DNA from: Tanypteryx hageni
Taxonomy: Eukaryota; Arthropoda; Insecta; Odonata; Petaluridae
DNA length: 64,000 bases
Assembly: GCA_028673005.1 (NCBI GenBank)
Contig: CM054116.1
Span: 96,698,207-96,762,206 of the forward strand
Reading direction: 5' to 3'
Part shown: piece by piece, positions 26,899 to 40,100 of the stretch
Layout: each line of letters starts with the position of its first letter
Numbering within the stretch: position 1 is the stretch's first letter
Position numbers and translations under genes: made by a program
The notes under the pieces: model-generated
What the model was told of the DNA's origin: nothing
The model's input: only the letters and a program-made list of their open reading frames with translations
Database searches by the model: none

Positions 26899-28098
26899 TA
26901 TAATGCAGCCCATCATGCAGAAAAAGTTGCTTGATCTATAATAATGAAGTTGAATTTCCCTTTCTATAATGAAATGTACTTGATCAAATGCATTCAAGTT
27001 TACAATTTGTGTTGATTTGTTTCAGCGGCTGTTCATAATGGGTGCAACAGTGTTTCTAATTTTCATTTTCAAATGATTTTATCATTGCTATGTTTGTAAA
27101 GTTATCCTGTATTTCATATGCCCTCTCAAATGATATCACTTGTCACCATGTTTATCAATGCTTGCAATTCATTAAGAAGCAAAGACTAGGGTTCAAAATA
27201 TACTCCACACAAGTGCCGCAGGGTTAAGACATACAAATAACACTATTTCCTCTAAGAGATGTATTTAATTATTTTGCCTACTTAGATATGAAATTCGTAA
27301 TGTGCTATAAAGGAAAAAAAATACAATAGTTAACAAATGTGGTTCATTTGTATGGAAATGCCTGTTAGCTACAAATTTAAGAAGTTTTATTATTTTTGTT
27401 TATTAATTTTATTGGGGTAGAACAAATTGAAAGAACTAATTTTATAACTAGTGATAATATAAAAGTGGATCTTTATAAATAACTTTTATTCATTAAAAAA
27501 ACTGCAATTGGAGTCCCTCTTTTCTATAGATGTGCCTGTATATGCATTAACTTAATTTTATTTACATTTACTTAGGTTACATCATTTACAATATTCAGTG
27601 AAGCGTAAAGCGTTTCTAGTTCTGCCAAAGCACATTTGTTATATATTCATACTTTGTTAGACCTTTCTATTGGTGGTCACAGGTGTGAATTCACTAAATA
27701 TTTCTTGTTTCTAATATAATCAAATGCAATGTACATAATGGTTTTTTCCCCTGATGATGATAGATTTTCTCATCAGCAAAGGTTAAATTTTCGTGTTCAA
27801 AAGAAATCTGTGCATCAGATTGACGTGCATTTGAATATTGACTATTGGAAAATGAATTTTCATTCTTTTTGGTGTTCTTCAGTTGGAGTCCCAATGTTGT
27901 ATGATTATATTCAGTAATTTTAAAGCGGAAATGAAAAATATGGTGTATCAATTCCCATGCCATTCAAATGGAGGAATTAAACAGTCCTGAAATCAAAATA
28001 AAGCCATTATATTACACAGTGAATACCCATAAGCCTCTTAGGTGTTGATCAATTTAAAACTGATTCATCTGTTTTCGAGTTATTCAAGATTATTTAGG

Positions 28099-28178
<80 letters not shown>

Positions 28179-29786
28179 TGTATATGATGTGAAGTTAAGT
28201 CAATCTCACTATTCTAAAATGTGAATATATCACTTTTTTTATTTTATGTATAAAGGATATAAACACCAATGGGTTGCTGTCCTTTTTATGAATTATATAA
28301 CGAATTGGAGCTGGAAACGGTGTACGCACCACCCTGATATAGACACTATAATCCATCTGGCAACAATAACATGAGTACCGGAAGTCTGCATTCCTTAAGA
28401 ATATGTTTTACCAGTGTGAGGTATGACTTTATTATTGCTTTTCTATTATCATTAATGGAATTTGTAGTTTTCTTCTACTCGGAACCATGGAAAATTAGAT
28501 TATTAATTATACTTGATGAAAAACAATGAATATAGTGGTATATTTGCACATAATGCATTTTTTAATGTTAAATATGTTACAAATGTAGTGTTAAATTTTT
28601 TCTTGCATATTCCTACTTAGTGGTCTGATTAAAAATAATTTATATCCTACCCATTTCAATAGAAATATTGTAAACCTCAGAACCTTCCTGAATAAAATTT
28701 ACCTGTCCCTTGACAGACACTTTTTAAACTAATCAGCAGTTGGGCAATGGTTATCAAGAGACAGGTCTATTTTTCAGTACAGGGAGACCCTGATTTACGA
28801 AAGGATTACGTTCTTTAAAAAATTTTCATAAATCGGAATTTTGTAAATTGAGCCATAATATCCCATTAGCATCTATTATATAACACAAGATATGTTCTCA
28901 CGGTAAAAATTCCTCATATGGCACAGAACTTGTTTTTTAAGACATAATATGGACCATAATTATTCTATGCACACATACATTACATAGCATTGAGTTCTAT
29001 TTCGTGTAACTTGATGTTGCAGCAACTTGACTGGCTATTCGATCACAGGTTGAAATTATAAATGATTATATCATAAATTATCACAATTATATTCATTGCA
29101 TTTGTATTAAAATACACGACGACAATGAATACTCAACCACATAAGTTTTATTGAAGTTAGCAAGGCTGAATGCAAAGCGCATAGCGGTGAGGTATCTTCA
29201 GTGTGCCGGAAGGTGTGGTTGACATGTTTGTAGTCAAGGTTTCTCGTAACTAAAATAAAAAGTACATAATAAAAAATAAATAAAATAATGCCATGCATTC
29301 AGTAATAGTTTAGTTGAATAAAAAATACATCTACATCCATGTCATCGTAGTTAGTAGTGTTTCATACAGTGTGAGGCGAATGTTTTACATTATCGTCATC
29401 ATATGTAGTATCACCCGCTACAGCAGAAAGGGGGAGGTTTCTTGATTTCTTTGACAGATTTGTTACGAAAAACTAAGATTTTTTATGTAACTTCAAGATT
29501 TTCGTTCGTATTACAAAGCACTAGATAAAATATTGCTATAATTCTTCCTTGGGTATTTACAATTTTATGTTAATTTTTCAAATAGTATATTCAAATGTAT
29601 GTATAACCAAACTTTTGTGTGTTGGTTTCTTTGAATTTTTTGCAACATTGGTACATTTGACTGGCTCATTATGAATATAAAAATTTTAATATACATATGA
29701 TTCCAGATTGCTGAAGCATCATATTTTTTGAGATATTTTTGTTGAATCTAGCTTTGAATTTGGTGGAAATGTACAAAGGTACTATG
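26899..29786. other. Intergenic region, no gene seen
   Basis: AT-rich non-coding sequence. It contains the TA microsatellite at 28104-28175 and a degenerate terminus-like string at about 28780-28810 (CAGGGAGACCCTGATTTACG) with no partner found. Confidence 0.5.
28104..28175. repeat. (TA)n microsatellite
   Basis: About 36 uninterrupted TA units. Confidence 0.98.
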
Positions 29787-30249
29787 CAGGGCCATGCCAA
29801 GGGGTACTTGTGCCTGGGCGCAAGATATTTTTGCCTCCCCCTCCTCCCCCACACACAAAAAAATAATGTTGTGTTATTGTATATAATTTTTATTATATAA
29901 ACTTGAACATACAAAAATAATTATTAAAACTAATCAACATATGAGTATAACATCAATTAATATTATTCTTATTCTACTGTTGAAAGAAACCTGCTTTTCG
30001 TGCTTTGGCAGTTGCAGATTGTTTACAATTTCACGGATGTCAATATTTCCACAAATTTCATTTTCAATTGATATAATTGTTAAATTAGATAATTGATCTT
30101 GCAGCATGACTGACCTCAAGTGGTTTTTGATAAACTTTTATTTAGAGAACGATTTTTCTCCAGATGCTATTGCAACTGGAAAAGTTAGTAGCATTCAGAT
30201 AGAAATTTGAAAAAGTATTTAGCAAATTATTCTGAAAAATGTATTGCAA

Positions 30250-32460
30250 TACATCATATAGGGTCATTTGTTTTTAAATAGGGCTGAATTATATTTGATT
30301 GATCATATAAATCTAAAGCTTTTTTATCCTATTCTAATGCTATTAATTGTCTTATAATTTAGCTTGCAAATCCATGCATCAGTTTAGAACATTTTTTGTC
30401 CATTTTTGAAAAATCTGATATTTTATATAAATACTGAAGGTGTTATTATGACTTTATATTAAAGCTTTCATTCACAGAATTAATATTAATTAGTTTTATA
30501 ATGCAATGCAGGATTTTGTATGGTCTCATGTTTATGCTCATAGCTAAAAATCTTTTGTTTTTTGAGGTCGAATAGTGGCAATAAAGGGGAATGCATCTTC
30601 TGCTTCTATGGTCTGTGCTATTTCTTTGGCATCTACTAAAATAGAAATAACTACCTTTTCAGAACGAAATTTCACTAAATATTCATGTAATTTTTAAAAT
30701 TCTGTTCTGTTTTGAATATTAATATTGGATTTCTGTAAAATTTTGCATAATTTTTTTACTTTTGACAAAATATTATACCAAATTACAATAGAACAAATAA
30801 ATTTAAAATAAGTTAATTTTTTTGCTAATGATTGTGCCGTATGTTTGGTATTGGAATCTCGATTCGGATATAGTGAAAACTCATATAATGCGTCATAAAT
30901 ATCTCCTAAAAAGTAACGGAGAGGTTTATAATAGCTTCAATGCAGCTTTCCCATCGCGTATCAGATAGGGGCTTGAATTTAGGATCTGCTATATGATTTT
31001 GTAAAATTTGCCAGTGTTGTGATGAAGAAGAAAAGAACATGTATAGTTACTGAACTATTCCAAATAAATCCATGGTTGCGTACGATAATTTTGCAGCATC
31101 GTTTATTACTAAATTTAAGTTGTGAGCTGCACAGGGGACGTAAAAAGCTTGTGTATTTTCATCTAAATTTTTTTTGCAGTTCATTGTTTGCCTTTCATAT
31201 TAGCAGCATTATCATACCCCTGCCCACACATAACAAATTTTCTCAGTCCCTCAGCGGTGGAGTCTGTAATTGGACAAAGATCAAGAAAATGCTCACATAT
31301 TGTTTGTCTTGGTATTTAAAAATACAAAATGAAATATGATGCTTATTTGTTCCTGGTGACTTGAATCAGGAGTGCAGTCTAATATTTATTGAATAGCATT
31401 TAGAAATATAAAGCATTTCTGTTATTGTATCGTTTATTTTCTTGGCAACTATAGCAACAATTTCATTTTGTATTTTTTACCCAAGGTAATGTGGCATATG
31501 TATTTGTTTTGCAAGTTTGCGTACGATGTATATGTTCTGCAATAATAGGTTCAAATTTTCCATTTCTACTAATTTTTAAAAATTATCATTATTTCTTTAT
31601 TATTATCGTTTTCTCTAAATGCTAAATTTTGTTTGACTAAATATTTAATGATGTAAATGATTCTTTCTATCACGCCATACCACCTTTTTTCTTCTTGTGC
31701 AATAAGTTTTTAATTCGAGCTATCAATAATTTTTTTCAGATTTTAATGAAATTGTTTAATCAGTCCATTTTTTGTAATGATCAATATGAATTTTATTTTT
31801 TTCATGTCGACTTAGGTGTCTTGACAAATGTTACCAGTCGTTAAATCCGGTTTTACTAGATAATGGAGATTCACAATTAAATACTGTACAAGAAAAGAAA
31901 AATACAGAATTATTAAATTTAGATTAATTAGCCAGTTTCTTTTTACTTCTCCATTATTTTGTATTCTGTTATAATAAGAAATAAATATCTACCTGAATCA
32001 TCATTAGGAAATGGTGTTTTTTTCTTGAAAAGGGCCGAATTTTACGAAACATGTCTGTTATTATCATTCAAATGTTTGGGTCATGTACCTGGATCACTAG
32101 GAAGAATATCTGTAGGTGTAGTAGATGATGTTGATGAAAATCTTTTTACTTCTCCATTATTTTATATTCTGTTATAATAAGAAATAAATACCTACCTGAA
32201 TCATCTTTAGGAAATGGTGTTTTTTTCTCTTGAAAAGGGCCGAATCTTACGAAACATGTCTGTTATTATCATTCAGATGTTCGGGCCAAGTACCTGGATC
32301 ACTAGGAAGAATATCTGTAGGTGTAGTAGATGATGTTGATGAAAATTCTTCATCAACTGTAGATCCATCTTCTATGTATTCTACTGCATCTACATGTGCC
32401 TCTTCATTCTGTTTCAGGCATTCTGATATATATTCAAGATTGAATTCTTCCATTTTAAGC
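30250..32460 (-). pseudogene. Decayed ZMYM1-like hAT transposase
   Basis: The minus-strand frame from about 32453 carries SDPGTWPEHL, the N-terminal DP.WP motif of ZMYM1/TTF-type hAT proteins. Further on (about 31220-31070) broken frames read GYDNAAN and VPCAAHNLNLVINDAAKL, matching the family's D-bearing catalytic-core region. Several frameshifts and stops separate the pieces. The segment with the DP.WP motif is duplicated (see 31938-32345). Confidence 0.7.
31938..32345. repeat. Tandem duplication of about 204 bp inside the hAT
   Basis: Two units (about 31938-32142 and 32143-32345) both start at TTTTACTTCTCCATTATTTT and both include the DP.WP coding segment. They differ by a few substitutions and a small indel. 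Confidence 0.85.
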
Positions 32461-33124
32461 TCATTTCCAATGTGAAATTGATCGTAGTCGAGTTACTCCT
32501 GCTAAAAATTTGTTATTACTGAGGTTGCTTTCTTTCGTTCTTCCTCTTTTTTTTCTTTAAATAGTGATTTTGAAAACCTGGCAGTTTTCTCTTGTTTACA
32601 TCCATTCCCGTCGATATTTATTAAAGTAATGGGTTATTAAAAGAACTACATACCAAAATTCAATATTTATTTTTAATTTATTCCAATGCAAAATGAGACA
32701 TTACTTATGTTTTCATTTCTCTTGATCATGTGTTGTGAACAGCTTGAGAGCTCACCAAAATATAAAACGACAAATGAGTACAAAAAGCATAAATCATGGT
32801 TTTTGCAGTGGCGTGAGATACGGGCGGCGCAGCCAAACAAGCACAGCAATGTATGTACTCTACATTGGTGACTACATTGTAGGTAGAGACTACTACTACG
32901 TAGTCTCCGGGTGGTACAATAATATAATCTCAGAATTGTTGAATGTTTTTAACATTTTTCAAATTATGGGCAATGCCACAACATCAAAAATTATAGCTAC
33001 AAAAGTACAGTACAGTAATTTTGTATTTCTGTTTATTAAGAAAAAAACTTGAGCCGTCGGCGCCTCTAAAGTCGGGGCATCCAGGTGCAGTGCACCCACT
33101 CCAACCCAGGTTGGCCTGACCCTG

Positions 33125-33789
33125 GGATTATGTATTTTATTTTTCTCTCACTCTATCAATGGAACTGTGTTAGACTAGATATGCTCCATTGACAGTTTTA
33201 TTATTGTACTATAGCTTATATTCTACAGTTAGTCTGAAAACTACAACCTTAACACAATAAGTGTACAGATTGAATTGAATACATTTTACTTATGCTTGAA
33301 ATTAAATCTAAACAAAATTTTATTAAAAAATATAAAACTTTCAAGTAATCATTTATTTGTCAAGCAGCACTTATGCTGTTTGTATGTATGACAATCTATT
33401 GTCAAACAACAAGCATGTGTTAATTCTATTGTCCTTGACGTATTGTATAAATAAATGCAAAATTGATTTAATTCAAATAATAACAATTTAAATTATGCTA
33501 ACATTTTCAGTTCAAATTATACATGTCTTTAATTAGTAAAACAGAATCTATGCTAGATGAAATAACTGTCAAAGCCAGGAATTTTAAAAATTCAAATGCT
33601 CATTCACCTTAAGATTATTTTCAAATGTTAGCTTAAAATCAGAGCTGGCTTGATGGCTGTGCCAACAATGCAACTGCACATGACCCCACACTTACATAGA
33701 CCCTGTGATCTCTAAAAATATTTGTTGTACTTATACAGTACATGCATTTATAAAAATCAGAAAAACTATCAAACACTGAGAGAGATTGC
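33125..33789. other. Intergenic region downstream of the CRAL-TRIO gene
   Basis: AT-rich; nothing recognised. Confidence 0.5.
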
Positions 33790-33799
33790 TTTATTTATT
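33790..33799 (-). terminator. Poly(A) signals of the CRAL-TRIO gene
   Basis: Two overlapping AATAAA hexamers on the minus strand (33790-33795 and 33794-33799), about 135 bases after the stop codon at 33932. Confidence 0.6.
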
Positions 33800-33931
33800 A
33801 AAATTTACTATTAAAAACTTGAAGACGTGTATGAGGTCCCGTGCACACACTTTGCACCGAGCCCACGACTTTCCTAGTCGCCACCGCTTAAAATGTACAC
33901 CTGCGTCAAATGGAATTTCCAATGGAGAAAA

Positions 33932-34119
33932 TCAGTCAAGGCACAACTTCCTGAAAGATCCGTCGACTCCAAAATCAGCGCCATTGGTGCTTTTGCCCAA
34001 CGCAAGCCCCCATGATATGCCTTTTCTCCATCTCGCTAGCGTTTCTTCCGTAACTCTTTGGTTTCTCTCTTCTTTACACAGCCATCCACTAAATTCTTCT
34101 ACAGCGACTTTCCTTCGCC
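33932..34119 (-). CDS. CRAL-TRIO gene, coding exon 7 (last)
   Basis: Residues 268-329 and TGA at 33932-33934; acceptor GATTAAG. The end DFGVDGSFRKLCLD is the recognisable C-terminal signature of insect alpha-TTP-like proteins. Confidence 0.88.
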
Positions 34120-37100
34120 CTTAATCAAAACAAAAGTAAGAATCAAGTTATCATGTATGTTGTTTTAAAGTGATAAATCTTATTTCCCCATGAAATAATT
34201 ATGAATCTGCATTTCTGCATCCCCATTCTTCCCCAGACTTGACTCCAAGTGATTTTCACCTCTTTGGCCTACTCAAAGAGGCATTACGAGGGAAATACTT
34301 TAATTTCCAACAACTATCCTAAAAATGCGGTGCATGATTGGTTGAACAAGCAACCAAAAAGTTCTCCTTTGGAATCCATGCATTGGTTTCATGATGGCAA
34401 ATGTGCATTGTAAGAGTAGGGGGACTATGTTGACTATTTTAATAGAACATTTTTCTTTTCACTTTTGCTGTTTTCATTTGAACCACCCTCGTAGATATAG
34501 TAGGTCTTAGTAAAGTTCGGTGGGTAGGAGAAGGCGAGATAAATTCAGACGAATTTAAGATTATTTACTCGGGAGGAGAGAAAAAGGAAAGGGGAATGGG
34601 GATTATGATGAGAAGAGAGATAGCTGAAAGAATTAGCAAGGTAGTGACAGTTAATGATAGATTGATAGCCGTAAAACTTCAAATGGAGCCAGTGGAAATG
34701 CTTATAATTCAAGTGTATATGCCAACAACTAATGGTAACGATGACGAAAATTATGAACAAATTACGGAGATATTGGAAGAGGAGGGAAAAGGAAGGATCA
34801 ACACCATAGTAATGGGAGACTGGAACAGTGTAGTCTGAGGATAGGAGGATAATATAGAGGGAAAATATGGACTAGGGAAGAGAAATAAAAGAGAGGAGAA
34901 ACTTGTGGAATTCTGCCATAGAAATAGATTGACTGTAACTAATACATGGTTTAAGCATCACCAGCGGAGACTACACATGAAGGAGACCAGAGACGATACC
35001 AGATAGGTTACATACTAGTCAATGAAAAATTTAGAAATAGCATTAAAAATGTGAAAACTACCAGGGGCAGATATCGATTCCGACCACAACCTTTTGGTGG
35101 CAAATACACAATGTAGACTGAAGAGCGTTAAGAGAAACATAAGAGTTAACAAGAAATGGAACTTAGAGGAACTCCTTAAGAACAAGGAGGCTATCATGAC
35201 TGACCTGGAGGAAAGTTTGGGGGAGAGAGCTAAAGAAAATAGGAACAATGTAGATGAGGAGTGGAGATACATCTGTAGCAACATTAAAGATGTAATGGAA
35301 AAGAAGGTAGGAAAGATAATGGGTGAAAGAAACAAAAAACCCTGGGTCACAGCAGCCATGCTGCAAAAAATGGAAGAGCGGAGAAAGTGGAAGAAGATAA
35401 ACACTGAAGAAGGCCAAAGAAAGTACAAGGAGTTAAATAATGCTTTAAGAAAAGGAAACATCAAGCCAGAGAACAGCGGATAGGCAAGAAAGATAGGACG
35501 TAAAGGAATCATGAACTATTATAAAAATTTCATTTTTAACAGTATCCCTTCTTTTTTCTTTGAATGGAGACGCCTCTAAACACAGTGAATATGGGGAGGA
35601 GTGAAAAACACATCAACCCGGTGGGGGCGCGTAAAATGTTCCTTCATGTTCAAATTTCCCTTCCTTGGCCCATCCGAGTTCCAATGGATTACAGCTCCAC
35701 GTAATTCCAATCTCACCACATTCAGCGCCTTGTAGTTCCATATTTCGCCCCTAAATGGGCGCTGCGGAGGTGGTGCCGCGTTAACCACAAAGTACCGCGG
35801 AGGTCATTTTAACCCTATCGCCCGGAAAAGATTAAATGTCACTGATACTCTATTCAGTATACGACATTTCATCAGATTACGTCTAACCGTTTAGCTCCAG
35901 GAACCGCGCACATACGATAGATAGACGGAATTGTCAAAACAACCTTTTCGGGCTCTGGGACTCCTAAAACGTGCATATTCGTCAAAATCCATCGAATTTT
36001 TCACGTTTACTAGTTTCACTTTTTTATTCGCATATAGAGAAAATAACAATTGCCAAAGAGAAGATTAAATATGAGTTAAGTAAAAATTAACATCGGAGCC
36101 ATATTAAGTGTCGCGCTACTTTTCCAATTCGATCGGAGCATTAGATAACTTAAAATAGTTTTGCATACCCTTAAAAACCAATACTCACTATGCAGTTCCT
36201 GGAGCGAATCTTCCTCCCCTCCATATTCTTCGGGAAATATTTTCAACGGCACATGCTTGAAAAGAGAGCTTAGGTCGTTGGTGGGGTGAATGTAGAGCTG
36301 GAAGAAAGGTAAAATATTTACCGTCTGTTGTATTCGCTTAATTCGAATTTTCAGTTCCGAGATCGAATTTCAGCGTTTCTGTTCTTGCATTAAATAAAAA
36401 TATCTATACCGAAGTGACTTGTACATGTGATCTTTTACTAGGTAATAAAATTAAAAAGTACATATTTTAAATACCCATCATGATATAGAATTATAACTCG
36501 ATTTTCCAGGAATATTCGTTTGCAATTCTAATATTGAGTATAAATTGCCAGTATCATAAATTGATATGAAATCGTAGAAATCTACCCAGCTTTTTCCATT
36601 TTCTCGTTGGAAATAGTTATAACAAGATGAATCACACACTCGTCTTTTTTCGAAGCGCGTTTAATTTAATTTCAGACCTGTTTAACCAGGAACTTTCTTA
36701 CCTTATCAATTCTGCGAACAAGAGGCTTTAAAAAGATCATTAGACGGTCAACCACGGAAGAATGGCTGAGTAGGTGGACTTCTCGAATCTTGACGTACAG
36801 TCCTTCCTGTATATGAAATATATAAAATAGCATTTTAAAATAGTGCTTTGCATCTATGATACTTGGAGCCAAAAGCAAAACGTTTTTGCGGTTGAACACC
36901 ATCGGCAGGTTCCGTGGTTTATGCTTATTCAATGCTTAATTTTTATCATTTTGATAAATTTGATCTACTCACGTGTACGTATGCAAACACTTTGGCGATT
37001 ACAGCTAGTGGCATTCTAGTTATATGAGCCATTGTGAATCCCGTGAGATCGAATACGTAGACCAATCCGGCAACCTTGCGAGTGGCTGCAAGAGAAAAAA

Positions 37101-40100
37101 ATTCTTATTATTTTTTTAACCCATCATTGCACTTTTTTAGTTTCTCAAATTGATAAAATTTGTTAAAACGGCAGTTTATCCCTAAAGAGTGGTGATTTAA
37201 ACACGCTTCATTGGTAACATGGTAAAAGTAAACGAAACCCGTTTACTGATTGTGGGAGCTACGTGTAAATTGTGATGTTATTGTACTTATGTCGTTGTAA
37301 TTGTGAAATTATTGTTACTGATGAAGTCTTCCGCGTAGAAGACGAAATGCCACCAACGACGGCCCCACACAGCGACATATGTACGTCTTTTTCTTCACAT
37401 TTAGGACAAGATATTTTGGTGTAAAAAATACTCGGACGAGATTAAATATTAATCTGTGGAAAAAATACTGTTTGATGAGTTCGGAACAGATTAGGAAATT
37501 TAAACCCTAAACTATTTTATTCCTGGCAACCCTCGCCACGTGGCAAAGGTACCTGTCTAGATAAGTGTATTGCCATAAGAATTTTATTTATTTTGTCTTT
37601 GTAAGTGGCAGATGAAATTGTTTTTTTTTAATGCTTAAGAAAAACATTTTTGCGTTACACAATACCACCAGAAGAAATGAAACATCCGGTAATATTTACT
37701 TTTGAAAATGTAACGGCCCGAAAACTTACATAGAAAATTAAGGAAAATGTTTTGCCTTTATGCCTGCTTCGTAGACTCAGGGCCGGCCAAGTACTTTCGG
37801 GGGCCCGGATGCAAGAAAATTTTTGAGGCCGCCCTATGTAAAAAAAAACCTGTCATTTTGTACACATAAATGTTACAGCTTAGAGAGAACATGTACTTAT
37901 AATTATAAAGTAACTATAATGATGATTAATTTAATAAAAAAAGCAAAAATTTGTTTAAATATGTGAATATATTATTTATACTCAAAATTTGGGGGCCCCT
38001 AAAAATCGTGGACCCGGATGCCTTGCCTCCGCTGCACCCCCCACTTGGCCGGCCCTGCGTAGACTAATCTTTATAAACCTCACTGCACTTTTCTATCGCG
38101 CGTAATTATTTTCATTACGATCCCCGTATTGAAATACACGCGCGCTCTCGCACACATTAATTTATTATTCGATAAGTCAACTAATGATTGTTCGCGCAGT
38201 TCGGAATAGTATTAAACGATGCTTAGACCTTTAGATTTTTAAAAAATTTTGTCCCCGTACCCTGAAGGTATGTAGTTAAAAATATTTCACCTACACGCTC
38301 GCTCATTATGTACATTTCCCGGTAAATGTGCACAACTAAACTAAATTTGAACATGAAGGCAAATTTTACTCGTCCCCACCGGGTTGGGTAGGTGGGTTAG
38401 TCGAAGTGTTTTTGGTTCCTCCTCACGTTCATTGTGTTCCCCCCTCGGGTTGGGAAGCGTTCATTTGAATATATACAAGTGGAGCCGAACCCTCGATGAT
38501 TTCTGTTATAAATTAACGTAATTATTAAACTGTAGCATTTGTCATTCTTACTTATTTCCACATTTACCAAGGCACATCGGTAAAAGTGCACATTTACCGG
38601 GAAATGTACAGATGATACGTATTTCTGGAAACTTAAACTTACATTTACCGAGCTTGGTGGTAAATGTACACATTTCCCGATTACGTACTTTTACCGTAAC
38701 ATATATATTAATGTACTTATGCATTCTTAACAAACCGATGACTCATGCGAGTCGAGTCGACCAAGGCGTGACGGAATGGCAGGCAATCGAGAGAGCGATG
38801 GCTGACGGTAGAGTTAATTGTTTCCTCGCCACTTCCCTGTCGAGGAAAAACAAACGACAGCCGCCTCCTCCCCCTCCCGCCCCTCGATCGTGCCACATTC
38901 GACCCGGTTCGTCGCGAAACCTTAATCGGCTTTGAGGAAGCGACGCGATCAGCATGCGACGATTCCTACCTTCCACGGATCCGTCGCCTCTGTTCCTCGT
39001 GAGCTCGTCCATTTCCATGTGCGCGACGCGGAGGATCGACTCTAAGGAGAACCTCGAGGGATCGTGGTCCCTCAAGCGGTACACGTACACCACGTTCCCT
39101 TGGGGAGTTTGGCGAGGAAGAGGCGACCACATCCTGTAAGAGAGGTGAAAGGAGGATTGCCAACAGTTGGATCCATTGTTTTTTTCCGAAAATCGAATCG
39201 ATCTCGAAAAAGGCGATAGAGGCTGAATATTAGTTCTATTAGCAAGTACTCTTAACATCTTGGGAAAAAGCTGCAGAAGCTGTTTTTTTAAAACTTTTGT
39301 TAATACAATGTTAAATTTATGTATGTGTATTAAAATTTAGTTTGAAATAATATTATAACGAGACAATATTGAAACGATTGGCGAAAAAAACGAAGTCTTC
39401 ATCTTCTATCGTTTAGGAGGTGTAAGACAGACGGACAAACCGAACCGAATTAAAAAAAATAGGATAAAATATCGTTTCGGCATGTATTGCAGAAACTTTC
39501 GCGAATCCCTAGGGGACGTAACTAGGGGAGAGTCTTGGGGGATGGGCTCTGACTCCCCTTGATAAATCTGTGGCCCCCTTCTGAATATTCAAATTAAATT
39601 AATTCATGAAGTTTTGCATGTTTTCGTATTTAATACAAAATTACCTTTCATTTGTATGATTAGTGCAATGAAAATTAGTTAAAACATTTTTTTCATATTA
39701 TTGTTTATTGTATTTTTAAAAATTTTCTTGTCCCTCCAAATATTTTTTACAATCATACTGTCCCCACTCATCAATTGGGTAATAAGTAGACCGCGGATTT
39801 TTAGGTTCTAAAAATTAAGTTTTAGGCGACTAAAATAGGCTCTTTAAGTAGCTTAATTGGGCTTTATAAAACGTAAAATAGGCTCTAAAAACTACTTCCA
39901 AAAATTACCAGTCAACGAAACATTATTGATTTGTTTTCAAAGAACATAAAAATATTTTACTACTATGCATTGAAACTTATTCTTATGGTTAATTTACCAT
40001 GCGTTACAGAGAAAATACTATCTACATTACATATAGTAGTACTGACTGAAAACACTATTCAAGTATATATTTAAGTACTATGCAGAATGTTTGACAAACT

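Larger units (their letters stand above)
29787..33124 (-). mobile_element. Degenerate hAT transposon, 3.3 kb
   Basis: Left end CAGGGCCATGCCAAGG and right end TTGGCCTGACCCTG form hAT-like inverted termini. Flanking octamers GTACTATG and GGATTATG agree at six of eight positions, as for an aged 8-bp target duplication. The interior carries a ruined transposase on the minus strand (see the pseudogene entry). The length is typical of an autonomous hAT. Confidence 0.75.

Noticed and set aside
33786..34124. 112-residue plus-strand frame
   Set aside because: Antisense to the last CRAL-TRIO exon, whose minus-strand frame has the family C-terminus and a matching splice phase.
38612..39139. Open frames on the plus strand over CRAL-TRIO exon 3
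   Set aside because: Antisense shadow of a GC-rich exon; no family resemblance and no splice support.
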